Shown here: positions 31,382 through 39,920 of the stretch, piece after piece
Layout: every line of letters starts with the position of its first letter
Position numbering within the stretch: position 1 is the stretch's first letter
DNA from: Nocardia aurantia
GTDB lineage: Bacteria; Actinomycetota; Actinomycetes; Mycobacteriales; Mycobacteriaceae
Length of the DNA: 64,000 nucleotides
Direction of reading: 5' to 3'
Assembly (NCBI RefSeq): GCF_009604425.1
Contig: NZ_WEGI01000014.1
Location: 1-64,000, forward strand
Translations under genes and position numbers: made by a program
The notes under the pieces: generated by a model
The model's input: the letters and a program-made list of their open reading frames with translations, nothing else
Database searches by the model: none
Told to the model about the DNA's origin: nothing

Positions 31382-33241
31382 ATGGCGATTGCGTCAGATC
31401 CGAGTGCGGATCCGGTTCCCGAGTACGCCGCATGGCGTAAGGGCGTGGCCGGAGTGCTGGCCAAGGCTCGCAGGGTCGAGGTGTCGGAGCTACCGGCGGA
31501 GCCCGAGCGGCTGCTCGACGTCACCACCTACGACGGGCTGACCGTGGCGCCGTTGTACACCCGCCGCGACGAACTGCCCGAACAGCCGTTGCCGGGCGGG
31601 TTCCCGTTCGTCCGCGGTGGCGACGGCACACGCGACGTCCGGCGCGGCTGGCACGTGGCGCAGCGGTTCGGCGGACCCGACGCCGCGGCGGTCAACCGTG
31701 AGCTCCTGGTGGCGCTGGACAACGGGGTGACGGCGGTGTGGCTGGGCGCCGGCGAGCGCGGTGTGCCGGTGGCCGACCTCCCGGCCGCCCTGCGCGGGAT
31801 GCTGTTCGATCTGGCCCCGCTGTCGCTGGACGCCGGGGGAGACGCGGCGGCCGTCGCCGCGCGGATCTTCGCGCTGCTCGACGAGTACCGCGCCGCGGAA
31901 CCGGCCGACGTCCGGATCGCGCTGGGGGCGACACCGCTCACCAGCCGGTTCAACGACACCTCGCATACCGATCTGGACACCGCGGTGGAGCTGGCGCGGC
32001 AGGCGATCGCGCGGCCGGAGACGATCCGGGCGATCACCGTGTGCGGCGTCGCCCTGCACAACGCGGGCGCCTCCGATGCCCAGGAACTCGGCGCCGCGAT
32101 CGCCGCGGGGCTCGACTATCTGCGCGCGCTGACCGACGCCGGGATCGATATCGCGGATGCGCTGGGGCAGTTGGTGTTCCGGTTCGCCGCCACCGACGAC
32201 CAGTTCGGCACCATCGCGAAATTCCGGGCCGGGCGCCGGTTGTGGGCCCGCGTGGCCGAGGAGCTGGGCGCCCCCGATTTCGGTAACGCGCCCCAGCACG
32301 CGGTGACCTCCGCGGCGATGACGACGCGGCGCGATCCGTGGGTGAACCTGCTGCGTACCACGCTGGCCGCCTTCGGCGCCGGCGTCGGCGGGGCGGACCT
32401 GGTCACGGTGCAGCCCTTCGACGCCGCGCTACCCGCCGGGGAACTCGGTGTGTCGCAGGCGTTCTCGCAGCGGATGGCGCGCAATACGCAGCTGCTGCTG
32501 CTCGAGGAGTCGCATCTGGGTCACGTCCAGGATCCGGGCGCCGGCTCCTGGTATGTGGAGAGCGTCACCGACGCCCTCGCCGAACGGGCCTGGGCTTTCC
32601 TGCAGGAACTGGAGGCCGCGGGCGGCTACACCGCGGCGCTGACCTCGGGGCTGCTCGCGGATCGGATCGCCGCGGTGCGGACACAGCGCGAATCCGATGT
32701 GGCACACCGCAAGACGGCTGTCACCGGTGTCAGCGAATTCCCCGACCTCGCCGAGAAGCCGCTGTCCGAGGCCGCTCGGGTGCCGAGCCCGGTGGCTCGG
32801 TACAGCGCGGCGTTCGAGGCGCTGCGGGACCGTTCGGACGTGTACCTGGCCGCACACGATCACCGCCCGCAGGCGCTGCTCGTCCCGCTGGGCACCGTCG
32901 CCGAGCACAACGTCCGGGTCACCTGGACCGGTAATCTGCTGGCCTCCGGCGGCATCGAGACGATCAACCCGGGCCCGCTGACCGGGGAGACCATCGCCGA
33001 GGCGGCCGGCGCGGCCGGGGCCACCCTCGCCGTGCTGTGCGGCTCGGACGCCCGCTACGGCACCGACGCCGCCGCGGCGGTCGAGCAGTTGCGCGCGGCC
33101 GGGGTGCGCACGGTGCTGCTCGCCGGTCCGGAGAAGGCCGTGGCCGATCTGACCGGTGCGCAGCGCCCCGACGGATTCCTCACGGCCCGCATCGACGCGG
33201 TGGCGGCCCTGTCCGGCCTGCTGGAAAAGCTGGGAGCATAG
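31382..33241 (+). CDS. mutA: Methylmalonyl-CoA mutase small (alpha-like) subunit
   Basis: This 619-residue protein aligns with the non-catalytic small subunit of heterodimeric mutases: EPERLLDVTTYDGLTVAPLYTRRDELPEQPLPGGFPFVRGGD, GWHVAQRFGGPD, and a degenerate B12-like C-terminal domain lacking the D-x-H-x-x-G cobalamin motif. With MutB it converts (R)-methylmalonyl-CoA and succinyl-CoA, the last step of propionyl-CoA use. mutB starts 2 bases after the stop. The order mutA-mutB-meaB is that of mycobacteria and relatives. Confidence 0.95.
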   Translation: MAIASDPSADPVPEYAAWRKGVAGVLAKARRVEVSELPAEPERLLDVTTYDGLTVAPLYTRRDELPEQPLPGGFPFVRGGDGTRDVRRGWHVAQRFGGPDAAAVNRELLVALDNGVTAVWLGAGERGVPVADLPAALRGMLFDLAPLSLDAGGDAAAVAARIFALLDEYRAAEPADVRIALGATPLTSRFNDTSHTDLDTAVELARQAIARPETIRAITVCGVALHNAGASDAQELGAAIAAGLDYLRALTDAGIDIADALGQLVFRFAATDDQFGTIAKFRAGRRLWARVAEELGAPDFGNAPQHAVTSAAMTTRRDPWVNLLRTTLAAFGAGVGGADLVTVQPFDAALPAGELGVSQAFSQRMARNTQLLLLEESHLGHVQDPGAGSWYVESVTDALAERAWAFLQELEAAGGYTAALTSGLLADRIAAVRTQRESDVAHRKTAVTGVSEFPDLAEKPLSEAARVPSPVARYSAAFEALRDRSDVYLAAHDHRPQALLVPLGTVAEHNVRVTWTGNLLASGGIETINPGPLTGETIAEAAGAAGATLAVLCGSDARYGTDAAAAVEQLRAAGVRTVLLAGPEKAVADLTGAQRPDGFLTARIDAVAALSGLLEKLGA

Positions 33242-33243
33242 AC

Positions 33244-35511
33244 ATGACCGAGATCAAGCATGTGATCGGCAGTTTCGCCGAGGTGCCGCTGGGCAGCACG
33301 ACCGACGCCGAAGTCACTGCCGCGCAGGTGGATTCGTTCGTCGCGGATACCGCCGCGGCCACCGGGTACACGCCGGATCAGCTGGTGTGGTCCACCCCCG
33401 AGGGCATCGACGTGCCGCCGGTGTTCACCCGCGCCGACCGGGACGGCATCGTCGCCGAGGGCTATCCGCTCGACAGCGTGCCGGGTGTCGCGCCGTTCGT
33501 GCGCGGCCCGTACCCGACCATGTACGTCAACCAGCCGTGGACGATCCGGCAGTACGCCGGCTTCTCCACCGCCGCCGACTCCAACGCCTTCTACCGCCGC
33601 AACCTGGCCTCGGGCCAGAAGGGGTTGTCGGTGGCCTTCGACCTCGCCACCCATCGCGGCTACGACTCCGATCATCCCCGGGTGACCGGCGACGTCGGCA
33701 TGGCCGGTGTCGCCATCGACTCGATCCTGGACATGCGGGAGCTGTTCGATCGCATTCCGCTGGACCAGGTTTCGGTCTCGATGACCATGAACGGCGCGGT
33801 GCTGCCGATCCTCGCGCTGTACGTGGTGGCCGCCGAGGAGCAGGGCGTCAAGCCGGAGCAGCTGGCCGGAACCATTCAGAACGACATTCTGAAGGAGTTC
33901 ATGGTCCGCAACACGTACATCTATCCGCCGAAGCCGTCGATGCGGATCATCTCCGACATCTTCGCGTACACGAGCGCGAAGATGCCGAAGTTCAATTCGA
34001 TCTCCATCTCCGGCTACCACATCCAGGAGGCCGGTGCGACGGCCGATCTGGAGCTGGCCTACACCCTGGCCGACGGCGTGGAGTATCTGCGCGCCGGTCT
34101 CGACGCGGGCATGGCGATCGACCAGTTCGCGCCGCGGCTGTCGTTCTTCTGGGCGATCGGCATGAACTTCTTCATGGAGGTCGCGAAGCTGCGTGCGGGC
34201 CGGTTGCTGTGGAGCGAACTGGTTCAGCAGTTCGAGCCGAAGAACGCGAAATCCCGTTCGCTGCGCACCCATTCGCAGACCTCCGGCTGGTCGCTGACCG
34301 CGCAGGACGTGTTCAACAACGTGGCCCGCACCTGTGTGGAGGCGATGGCCGCCACCCAGGGCCACACCCAGTCGCTGCACACCAACGCCCTCGACGAGGC
34401 GCTGGCGCTGCCCACCGACTTCTCCGCCCGCATCGCCCGCAACACTCAGCTGCTGTTGCAGCAGGAGTCGGGCACCACGCGGCCGATCGACCCGTGGGGC
34501 GGTTCCTACTACGTGGAGTGGCTGACCCACCAGCTGGCGCAGCGGGCCCGCGCCCACATCGCCGAGGTGGAGGCGCACGGCGGTATGGCGCAGGCGATTT
34601 CGGAGGGCATCCCGAAGCTGCGCATCGAGGAGGCGGCCGCCCGGACCCAGGCCCGCATCGACACCGGGCAGCAGCCGGTGATCGGCGTCAACAAGTACCA
34701 GGTCGACGAGGACACCCCGATCGAGGTGCTGAAGGTCGACAACACCCGCGTCCGCGCGGAGCAGAACGCCAAGTTGCAGAAGCTGCGCGCGGAGCGCGAC
34801 TCCACCGAGGTCGAGCGCGCCCTGGCCGAATTGACCCGCGCCGCGGCCTCTTCCGACGGCGGCATGGACAATAACTTGCTGGCCCTGGCCATCGACGCTG
34901 CCCGCGCGAAGGCCACCGTCGGCGAGATCTCCGATGCGCTGGAGAAGGTGTACGGGCGCCACCAGGCCGAGATCCGTACGCTGTCGGGCGTTTACCGCGA
35001 GGAGGCCGGCAAGGTGACCAACATCAGCAAGGCCATGGCCCTGGTGGAGGAGTTCGCCGAGGCGGAGGGCCGCCGCCCCCGCATCCTGGTCGCGAAGATG
35101 GGCCAGGACGGCCACGACCGCGGCCAGAAGGTGATCGCCACCGCCTTCGCCGACCTCGGCATGGATGTCGACGTGGGCCCGCTGTTCCAGACGCCGGAGG
35201 AGGTGGCGCAGCAGGCCGCCGACAACGACGTGCACATCGTGGGTGTGTCGTCGCTGGCGGCCGGCCACCTCACGCTGGTGCCCGCATTGCGGCAGGCCTT
35301 GGCCGAAGCCGGGCGCCCGGACATCATGGTGATCGTCGGCGGCGTCATCCCGCCCGGCGATTTCGACGAGCTGTACGCAGCGGGCGCGGCGGCGATCTTC
35401 CCGCCCGGCACGGTCATCGCCGACTCGGCGATCGACCTGCTGCAGAAGCTCGCCGCCGACCTCGGCCACGAAATCGGGTCGAGCACAGACGAATCCGCCG
35501 GAGCCGAATGA
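33244..35511 (+). CDS. mutB: Methylmalonyl-CoA mutase large catalytic subunit
   Basis: This 755-residue protein has the TIM-barrel acyl-CoA domain (PYPTMYVNQPWTIRQYAGFSTAADSNAFYRRNLASGQKGLSVAFDLATHRGYDSD) and a C-terminal cobalamin domain with GQDGHDRG at about residues 619-626, then VSSLAAGHL and a GG turn. The His of DGHDRG is the lower axial cobalt ligand. The substrate residues Tyr and His (YAGFST, THRGYD) are conserved. It works with MutA and is repaired by MeaB, whose ATG overlaps its stop. Confidence 0.97.
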   Translation: MTEIKHVIGSFAEVPLGSTTDAEVTAAQVDSFVADTAAATGYTPDQLVWSTPEGIDVPPVFTRADRDGIVAEGYPLDSVPGVAPFVRGPYPTMYVNQPWTIRQYAGFSTAADSNAFYRRNLASGQKGLSVAFDLATHRGYDSDHPRVTGDVGMAGVAIDSILDMRELFDRIPLDQVSVSMTMNGAVLPILALYVVAAEEQGVKPEQLAGTIQNDILKEFMVRNTYIYPPKPSMRIISDIFAYTSAKMPKFNSISISGYHIQEAGATADLELAYTLADGVEYLRAGLDAGMAIDQFAPRLSFFWAIGMNFFMEVAKLRAGRLLWSELVQQFEPKNAKSRSLRTHSQTSGWSLTAQDVFNNVARTCVEAMAATQGHTQSLHTNALDEALALPTDFSARIARNTQLLLQQESGTTRPIDPWGGSYYVEWLTHQLAQRARAHIAEVEAHGGMAQAISEGIPKLRIEEAAARTQARIDTGQQPVIGVNKYQVDEDTPIEVLKVDNTRVRAEQNAKLQKLRAERDSTEVERALAELTRAAASSDGGMDNNLLALAIDAARAKATVGEISDALEKVYGRHQAEIRTLSGVYREEAGKVTNISKAMALVEEFAEAEGRRPRILVAKMGQDGHDRGQKVIATAFADLGMDVDVGPLFQTPEEVAQQAADNDVHIVGVSSLAAGHLTLVPALRQALAEAGRPDIMVIVGGVIPPGDFDELYAAGAAAIFPPGTVIADSAIDLLQKLAADLGHEIGSSTDESAGAE

Positions 35512-37094
35512 GTGCGGACACCCCGCCGGGCCCGGCCGGGCATCCCGGCCACCCGACGGCGCGTGATCGTGCCACAGCCGCCGATCCCACCGGGTCCGGA
35601 CCGGCGGCCGCGCCGCGGGCGCAACCGGAACACACCGGTGCCACCGGCACGGCGGCGATGAATTCCGGTGACGGCCCGGAGCGGGTCGGGGAGCCCGAAA
35701 AGGTTGCGGGGCCGGTCGATTCGGCCCGCCGTCCGCAGTCGCCCCCGATACCCGGCGAGGTTGCCGGGCCGGTGAGTGCGGATCGCGATTCGGTGCGAGG
35801 GTCCGCATCCGGTGTGTCTGCCGGTCCGGTGGATCGCGGGCCCGGTGTGTCTGCCGGTCCGGTGGATCGCGGGCCCGGTGTGTCCGCCGGTCCGGTGGAC
35901 CCCGGGCCCGGCGCGGGTCCTGTCGCTGGACCCGATACGCATGGGAGCGTTGCGGATTCGGGGCGGGTGCCGGACGCGATTCCGGCGGCCGGCGCCGGGA
36001 CGGCAGGCATCCGGTCGGACTGGACGCCGGCCGGGCATCCGCGGCTCGGCTCGGTGGCCGGCGTGGGCTCGGCCGCTCCGCGGGCGGCGGGTGCTCGTGC
36101 CGCCGGCCGGCGGGCGATCGACGTCGACGCGTTGGCGGAGGGCGTGCGCAAGGGTGAGCGGCCGGCGTTGGCGCGGGCGATCACGCTGGTGGAGTCGACA
36201 CGCGGCGACCATCGGGAGCAGGCACAGCAGTTGCTGTTGCGCGTGCTCCCGGATCCGGGGGGCGCCGAGTCGAATCGAGTGGGCATCACCGGCGTTCCGG
36301 GGGTGGGCAAGTCGACCTTCATCGACGGGCTCGGCATGTATCTGATCGGGCAGGGACACAAGGTCGCGGTGCTCGCCGTCGATCCCTCCTCGACCCGCAC
36401 CGGCGGCTCCATCCTCGGTGACAAGACGCGGATGGCCCGCTTGTCGGTGGAGCGAGACGCGTTCATCCGGCCGTCGCCGACGGCGGGCACACTCGGCGGC
36501 GTCGCCAAGGCCACCCGTGAGACGGTCGTGCTGCTCGAGGCCGCCGGCTACGACGTGATCCTGATCGAGACCGTGGGCGTGGGCCAATCCGAGGTGACGG
36601 TCGCCAACATGGTCGACGTGTTCTGCTTCCTCACGCTGGCCCGCACCGGCGATCAGTTGCAGGGCATCAAAAAGGGCGTACTGGAACTCGCGGATCTGGT
36701 GGCGGTCAACAAGGCCGACGGCCGGCACGAGATCGAGGCCAAGGCGGCGGCGCGAGAACTCCAGGGCGCCATGCGGCTGATCCATCCGCGCGAAAGCCTC
36801 TGGCGGCCACCGGTACTCACCATGAGCGGCCTCAACGGCACCGGCCTGGACACCTTCTGGGATACCGTCCTGCAACACCGCCGGGTGCTGACCGAGGCGG
36901 GGGAATTCACCGAGAAACGCCGCCGCCAGCAGGTCGACTGGACCTGGACCATGGTGCACGATCAACTCCTGCGCCGGCTGGCCGACAACCCGAACGTGAA
37001 AGCCGTCCGCGCCCGAGTGGAACAGCAGGTTCGCACCGGTTCGCTGACTCCCGCCTTGGCGGCGGAGGAGATTCTGCGGACCTTCGACAACTAG
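35508..37094 (+). CDS. meaB: MeaB GTPase, methylmalonyl-CoA mutase chaperone, with long N-terminal extension
   Basis: The G-domain starts near residue 201 (RAIDVDALAEGVRKGERPAL) and carries GVPGVGKS (P-loop, about 262-269), DPSSTRTGGSILGDKTRM, ETVGVGQSE (switch region) and NKAD. MeaB loads and protects cobalamin on the mutase using GTP. Family members are about 330 residues; this one is 528 because of some 200 Pro/Gly/Ala-rich residues including three GVSAGPVDRGP repeats. Because the ATG overlaps the mutB stop, the extension is probably real; an internal start at ATG 35658 (MNSGDG) would still leave 150 extra residues. Confidence 0.93.
   Translation: MSADTPPGPAGHPGHPTARDRATAADPTGSGPAAAPRAQPEHTGATGTAAMNSGDGPERVGEPEKVAGPVDSARRPQSPPIPGEVAGPVSADRDSVRGSASGVSAGPVDRGPGVSAGPVDRGPGVSAGPVDPGPGAGPVAGPDTHGSVADSGRVPDAIPAAGAGTAGIRSDWTPAGHPRLGSVAGVGSAAPRAAGARAAGRRAIDVDALAEGVRKGERPALARAITLVESTRGDHREQAQQLLLRVLPDPGGAESNRVGITGVPGVGKSTFIDGLGMYLIGQGHKVAVLAVDPSSTRTGGSILGDKTRMARLSVERDAFIRPSPTAGTLGGVAKATRETVVLLEAAGYDVILIETVGVGQSEVTVANMVDVFCFLTLARTGDQLQGIKKGVLELADLVAVNKADGRHEIEAKAAARELQGAMRLIHPRESLWRPPVLTMSGLNGTGLDTFWDTVLQHRRVLTEAGEFTEKRRRQQVDWTWTMVHDQLLRRLADNPNVKAVRARVEQQVRTGSLTPALAAEEILRTFDN
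35811..35909 (+). repeat. 33-bp coding repeats in the meaB extension, 3 copies
   Basis: Units at 35811-35843, 35844-35876 and 35877-35909 share GGTGTGTCTGCCGGTCCGGT and onward and encode GVSAGPVDRGP; the first two are identical and the third has three changes. Confidence 0.92.
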
Positions 37095-37145
37095 GCCGTC
37101 TCTGACTGTGCGGTGGATGGGGTGCCGCAAGGAATCGTGTCACCG

Positions 37146-37290
37146 GACGCACACGAGCCCGACCTGCCGGGTCGACGCACACGAGCCCGACCTGCCGGGT
37201 CGACGCACACGAGCCGGGTCTGCCAGGTCGATGCGCACGAGCCCCATCGGTCGCTGGTCGACGTGCACGAGCCTGGCCTGTCGCCCGGTC
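37146..37290. repeat. Intergenic 28-bp tandem repeats, about 5 copies
   Basis: The unit GACGCACACGAGCCCGACCT plus GCCGGGTC is exact at 37146-37173 and 37174-37201, then degenerates at 37202, 37230 and 37260. It is not a CRISPR: there are no spacers. It follows the meaB stop by 52 bases. Confidence 0.9.
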
Positions 37291-37459
37291 AGTGCCAGCG
37301 CAGACGTCCCGGATAGTGCAGGTGCGGACGTCCCGGACAGTGCAGGTGCGGACGTCCCGGACAGTGCGGGTGCGGACGCCTCGGATAGTGCAGGTGCGGA
37401 CGCCCACGACAGTGCAGGTGCAAACCTCCCGGACAGTGCAGGTGCAAGACCTCCCGGTC
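37291..37459. repeat. Intergenic 24-bp tandem repeats, 7 copies
   Basis: The unit AGTGCAGGTGCGGACGTCCC plus GGAC starts at 37291 and recurs every 24 bases at 37315, 37339, 37363, 37387, 37411 and 37435, with the last one base longer and touching the SDR stop codon. It begins where the 28-bp array ends. Frames through it give low-complexity Ala/Asp/Ser or Val/Arg/Thr peptides that do not look like protein. Together both arrays fill 37095-37457. Confidence 0.9.
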
Positions 37460-38246
37460 AGCGCCAGTGCAGGTCGCCGATCAGTGCCGTCTCCGAACCG
37501 CCGTCGGCGAAGATGATCTGTCCGGTCACGAATCGGTTGTCCGCGCCGGCGAGCCAGCAGATGAGTTCGCCGACCCACTCCGGGTGCCCGGGAAAGCCGC
37601 CGTACGGTTGTGGCGCTGACGCTTCCACGGCGGTGCGTGTCTCTTCGTTCGCGAAGATCCAGGCCGCCGCGGGGGTGTCGACGACGCCGGGTGCGACGGC
37701 GTTGAGGGCGATGCCGGCGCCTGCCCAGCGGGGTGTCGCGGCGACCGTGCGTACCCAGCGATTCAGCGCGCGCTTGGCTATGCCGTAGGCGCCGGTAGGG
37801 CCGCCGAGGGAGGGGTCCGCGTCGAGGTAGGCGAGGGCGGCGGCCTCGTCGCCGTCGAGACATGCTCGCATGACGCGCTCGTCCGCGGGTGCCAGCGACG
37901 AGGTCGACGAGACGACCACGGCCCGGGGTGCCGCACTCTGCGCCAGCAGCGGCCGTAACCCCTCGAGTGTCGCGACGGCGCCGAAGTAGTTGGTTTCGAG
38001 CAGGCCGGTCCTACCGCCGCCCGCGATGGCGAGCACCGCGTCGATGGGGCCACGCGCGGTGACCTGGTCGACCAGCGACTGCCGTCCCTCGGGGGTGGAC
38101 AGGTCCGCCTGGACGTCGGCCTCGTGGAGATCGCAACCGATGACCTCGGCGCCGCGCTCGCGCAGCATTGTCGCGGTCGCGGCGCCGATGCCCGATGCGG
38201 AGCCGGTCACGACGTACGTCCGTCCGGGAACCGTGGTGTCTGTCAT
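37458..38246 (-). CDS. SDR, 3-alpha-hydroxysteroid-dehydrogenase-like
   Basis: From ATG 38246 (MTDTTVPGRTYVVTGSASGIG) the product is 262 residues. TGSASGIG at 13-20 binds the cofactor. VVSSTSSLAP (Ser), Y-G-I-A-K (YGIAKRALNRWVR) and the gap with DEAAALAYLDADPSLGGPTGA match the short 3-alpha-hydroxysteroid dehydrogenase/carbonyl reductase subgroup. It would interconvert a ketone and alcohol on a steroid or similar ring. It lies 40 bases downstream of a TetR gene, likely one transcript. Confidence 0.9.
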   Translation of the reverse strand: MTDTTVPGRTYVVTGSASGIGAATATMLRERGAEVIGCDLHEADVQADLSTPEGRQSLVDQVTARGPIDAVLAIAGGGRTGLLETNYFGAVATLEGLRPLLAQSAAPRAVVVSSTSSLAPADERVMRACLDGDEAAALAYLDADPSLGGPTGAYGIAKRALNRWVRTVAATPRWAGAGIALNAVAPGVVDTPAAAWIFANEETRTAVEASAPQPYGGFPGHPEWVGELICWLAGADNRFVTGQIIFADGGSETALIGDLHWR

Positions 38247-38286
38247 TGCCGAGTCCTTCGTATGCGGGGCCGGGGAGGCGTTCGTG

Positions 38287-38868
38287 TCAGGGTTGTGCGC
38301 TGGTGGCGCGGTCGAACAGTTCGACCAGTTCGTTTTCGCACACAACGGGATCGAGGCCGGCGGAGAAGAGCGGGACGACACCGTCGATGGAGGCTCGCAG
38401 CGCTGCCGCCATGACCTGCGGATCGAAAGATCGGAAGGCGCCGGTTCGCTGTCCCTGCTCGAACAGGCGGGCCAGCCCGTTCTGCGATTCGATGTGGTGC
38501 CGCTCCCAGGCCTCATGACCGCCGTTGAGCAGGATCTGCTGGAGCGCCCGCATCTGCGGCAAGTGGCCGGCGATGAACGCCACGTTCGACCGGATGACGG
38601 CGGCGAGCAGGTCGCGGGCCCCGGTCACAGCCTCGAGGGCGGACCGCACTGACGCCTCGGCGTCGGCGGCGATCTGATCGGCAACGGCCGCGAACAGCTC
38701 GTCCTTGCTGGAGAAGTGGTAGGTGATCAGCCGCTTGCTGCTGAGCCCGGCCGCCGTGCAGATGGCTTCCAACGTGGTGGCCTGATAGCCGAGTTCGCCC
38801 AGCAACGCGATCGCGGTGCCGGTGATCTGCTCTCTGCGGGCCGCGGTCGCCGCCTGCCGGGTGGCCAT
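38287..38868 (-). CDS. TetR-family regulator
   Basis: The ATG at 38868 (GTG one codon earlier) gives 193 residues with helix-turn-helix YQATTLEAICTAAGLSSKRLITYHF at about residues 28-52 followed by SSKDELFAAVA. A 36-bp perfect palindrome lies 90 bases upstream (38958-38993). It probably controls itself and the SDR gene that follows. Confidence 0.9.
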   Translation of the reverse strand: MATRQAATAARREQITGTAIALLGELGYQATTLEAICTAAGLSSKRLITYHFSSKDELFAAVADQIAADAEASVRSALEAVTGARDLLAAVIRSNVAFIAGHLPQMRALQQILLNGGHEAWERHHIESQNGLARLFEQGQRTGAFRSFDPQVMAAALRASIDGVVPLFSAGLDPVVCENELVELFDRATSAQP

Positions 38869-38957
38869 CACCTACGCACCGGCTCGCCGGCCGCGGGGAC
38901 GGTTACCGGTGGGTGGCGTCGCGGCGCATCGTGATCGCGACCATCGCCGACGTGTTC

Positions 38958-38993
38958 GTTATCCACGCGGATAACATTATCCGCGTGGATAAC
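38958..38993. promoter_or_regulatory. Perfect 36-bp palindromic operator
   Basis: GTTATCCACGCGGATAA (38958-38974), CA, then the exact complement TTATCCGCGTGGATAAC (38977-38993). Each arm is itself nearly palindromic (TTATCC-N4-GGATAA), so two adjacent dimers may bind. It lies upstream of the TetR-SDR unit and after the amidohydrolase stop; no U-tract follows, which argues against a terminator. Confidence 0.8.
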
Positions 38994-39029
38994 CAACGGC
39001 AAGCGGGACGCCGGCCGACCCTGTGCCGA

Positions 39030-39911
39030 TCAGTCGATCCCGAACAGCCGGGCCCCGTTGTCGTGGCAGACCGCGCGTAGCCAGTCGTCGCCGAGTTCCA
39101 GCCGCTCGAGCGCGTACAGCGCATGGCCGTAGGCGTAGGGGATGTTGGGGAAGTCGCTGCCGAACAGGATGCGGTCGCCGAGGTCGGCGAGCCGGGGGAG
39201 GGCGGTGGCCGGGAAGGTGTCGACCGCGTCGAAGAAATCGGTGAACGTCATGGTGGTGTCGAGTCGCACGTGCTCGTAGCGGTCGGCGAGGTCGAGGAAC
39301 GCGGTGTACTCCGGGGCGCCGAGGTGTGCGATGATCAGCCGCAGTGCCGGAAAGCGTTGCAGCAGTTCGGCGATCGGCTCGGGGCCGGTGAACCGGCCGG
39401 GTACCGGGCCGGAGCCGCAGTGGATCACCACCGGGGTGCCCGCGTCGGCGAGCAGCGCCCAGACATCGGTGAGCAGCGGATCCATCGGGGAGAAGTCGCC
39501 GACCTGGATGTGCACCTTGAATATTCGGGCTCCGGCGGCCAGCGCGGTCGCGACGTAGCCGGCCGCGCCGGGCTCGGGGTAGAACGTGGCGGTGTGCAGG
39601 CAGTCGGGGGTGGCGGCGGCGAATTCGGCGGTCCACTCGTCGAGCCAGGCCGCCATACCGGGCCGGTGCGCGTACACCAGGGCCGTGAAGGCGCGGACGC
39701 CGAAGTCGCGCAACGTCTTCAGGCGCTGCTCGGCGCCGTCACGATAGGTGATCGGCCACGGCCGCGCGGTCATGGGACCGGCCGCGTCGAAGTACGCCCA
39801 CACCTTCCGCATCACCGATTCCGGCATGAAATGCGTGTGCACGTCGACGATTCCGGGCAGGCCGAGCCGCCGCTGGAAATCGGCGACGTACCCGGGTTCC
39901 GCGCCGTGCAT
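39030..39911 (-). CDS. Amidohydrolase-superfamily (ACMSD-like) metalloenzyme
   Basis: This 293-residue TIM-barrel protein has the metal motif DVHTHF near residue 23, FKVHIQVGDF, VVIHCGSGP, IIAHLGAPEY and FGSDFPNIPYAYG at the end, which supplies the catalytic Asp. The layout is that of the amidohydrolase 2 (PF04909) group, which includes decarboxylases and lactonases. It lies 9 bases downstream of the nucleoside hydrolase stop, in the same transcript, suggesting joint use of a nucleobase or ring compound. Confidence 0.9.
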   Translation of the reverse strand: MHGAEPGYVADFQRRLGLPGIVDVHTHFMPESVMRKVWAYFDAAGPMTARPWPITYRDGAEQRLKTLRDFGVRAFTALVYAHRPGMAAWLDEWTAEFAAATPDCLHTATFYPEPGAAGYVATALAAGARIFKVHIQVGDFSPMDPLLTDVWALLADAGTPVVIHCGSGPVPGRFTGPEPIAELLQRFPALRLIIAHLGAPEYTAFLDLADRYEHVRLDTTMTFTDFFDAVDTFPATALPRLADLGDRILFGSDFPNIPYAYGHALYALERLELGDDWLRAVCHDNGARLFGID

Positions 39912-39920
39912 CCGAACCTC

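Noticed and set aside
33055..35808. 917-residue minus-strand frame
   Set aside because: Antisense to mutB, whose product is certain; the translation is low-complexity Arg/Gly/Val/Asp/His without motifs.
37146..37459. CRISPR-like array
   Set aside because: Units follow each other without spacers, are not palindromic and no cas gene is present; these are plain tandem repeats.
37108..37788. 226-residue plus-strand frame through the intergenic repeats
   Set aside because: It reads repeats as PDSAGADV units and then runs antisense into the SDR gene; no ribosome site and no domain.
38958..38993. Terminator of the amidohydrolase operon
   Set aside because: The stem is perfect but no U-run follows on the minus strand and the arms contain nested TetR-style half-sites, so an operator is more likely.
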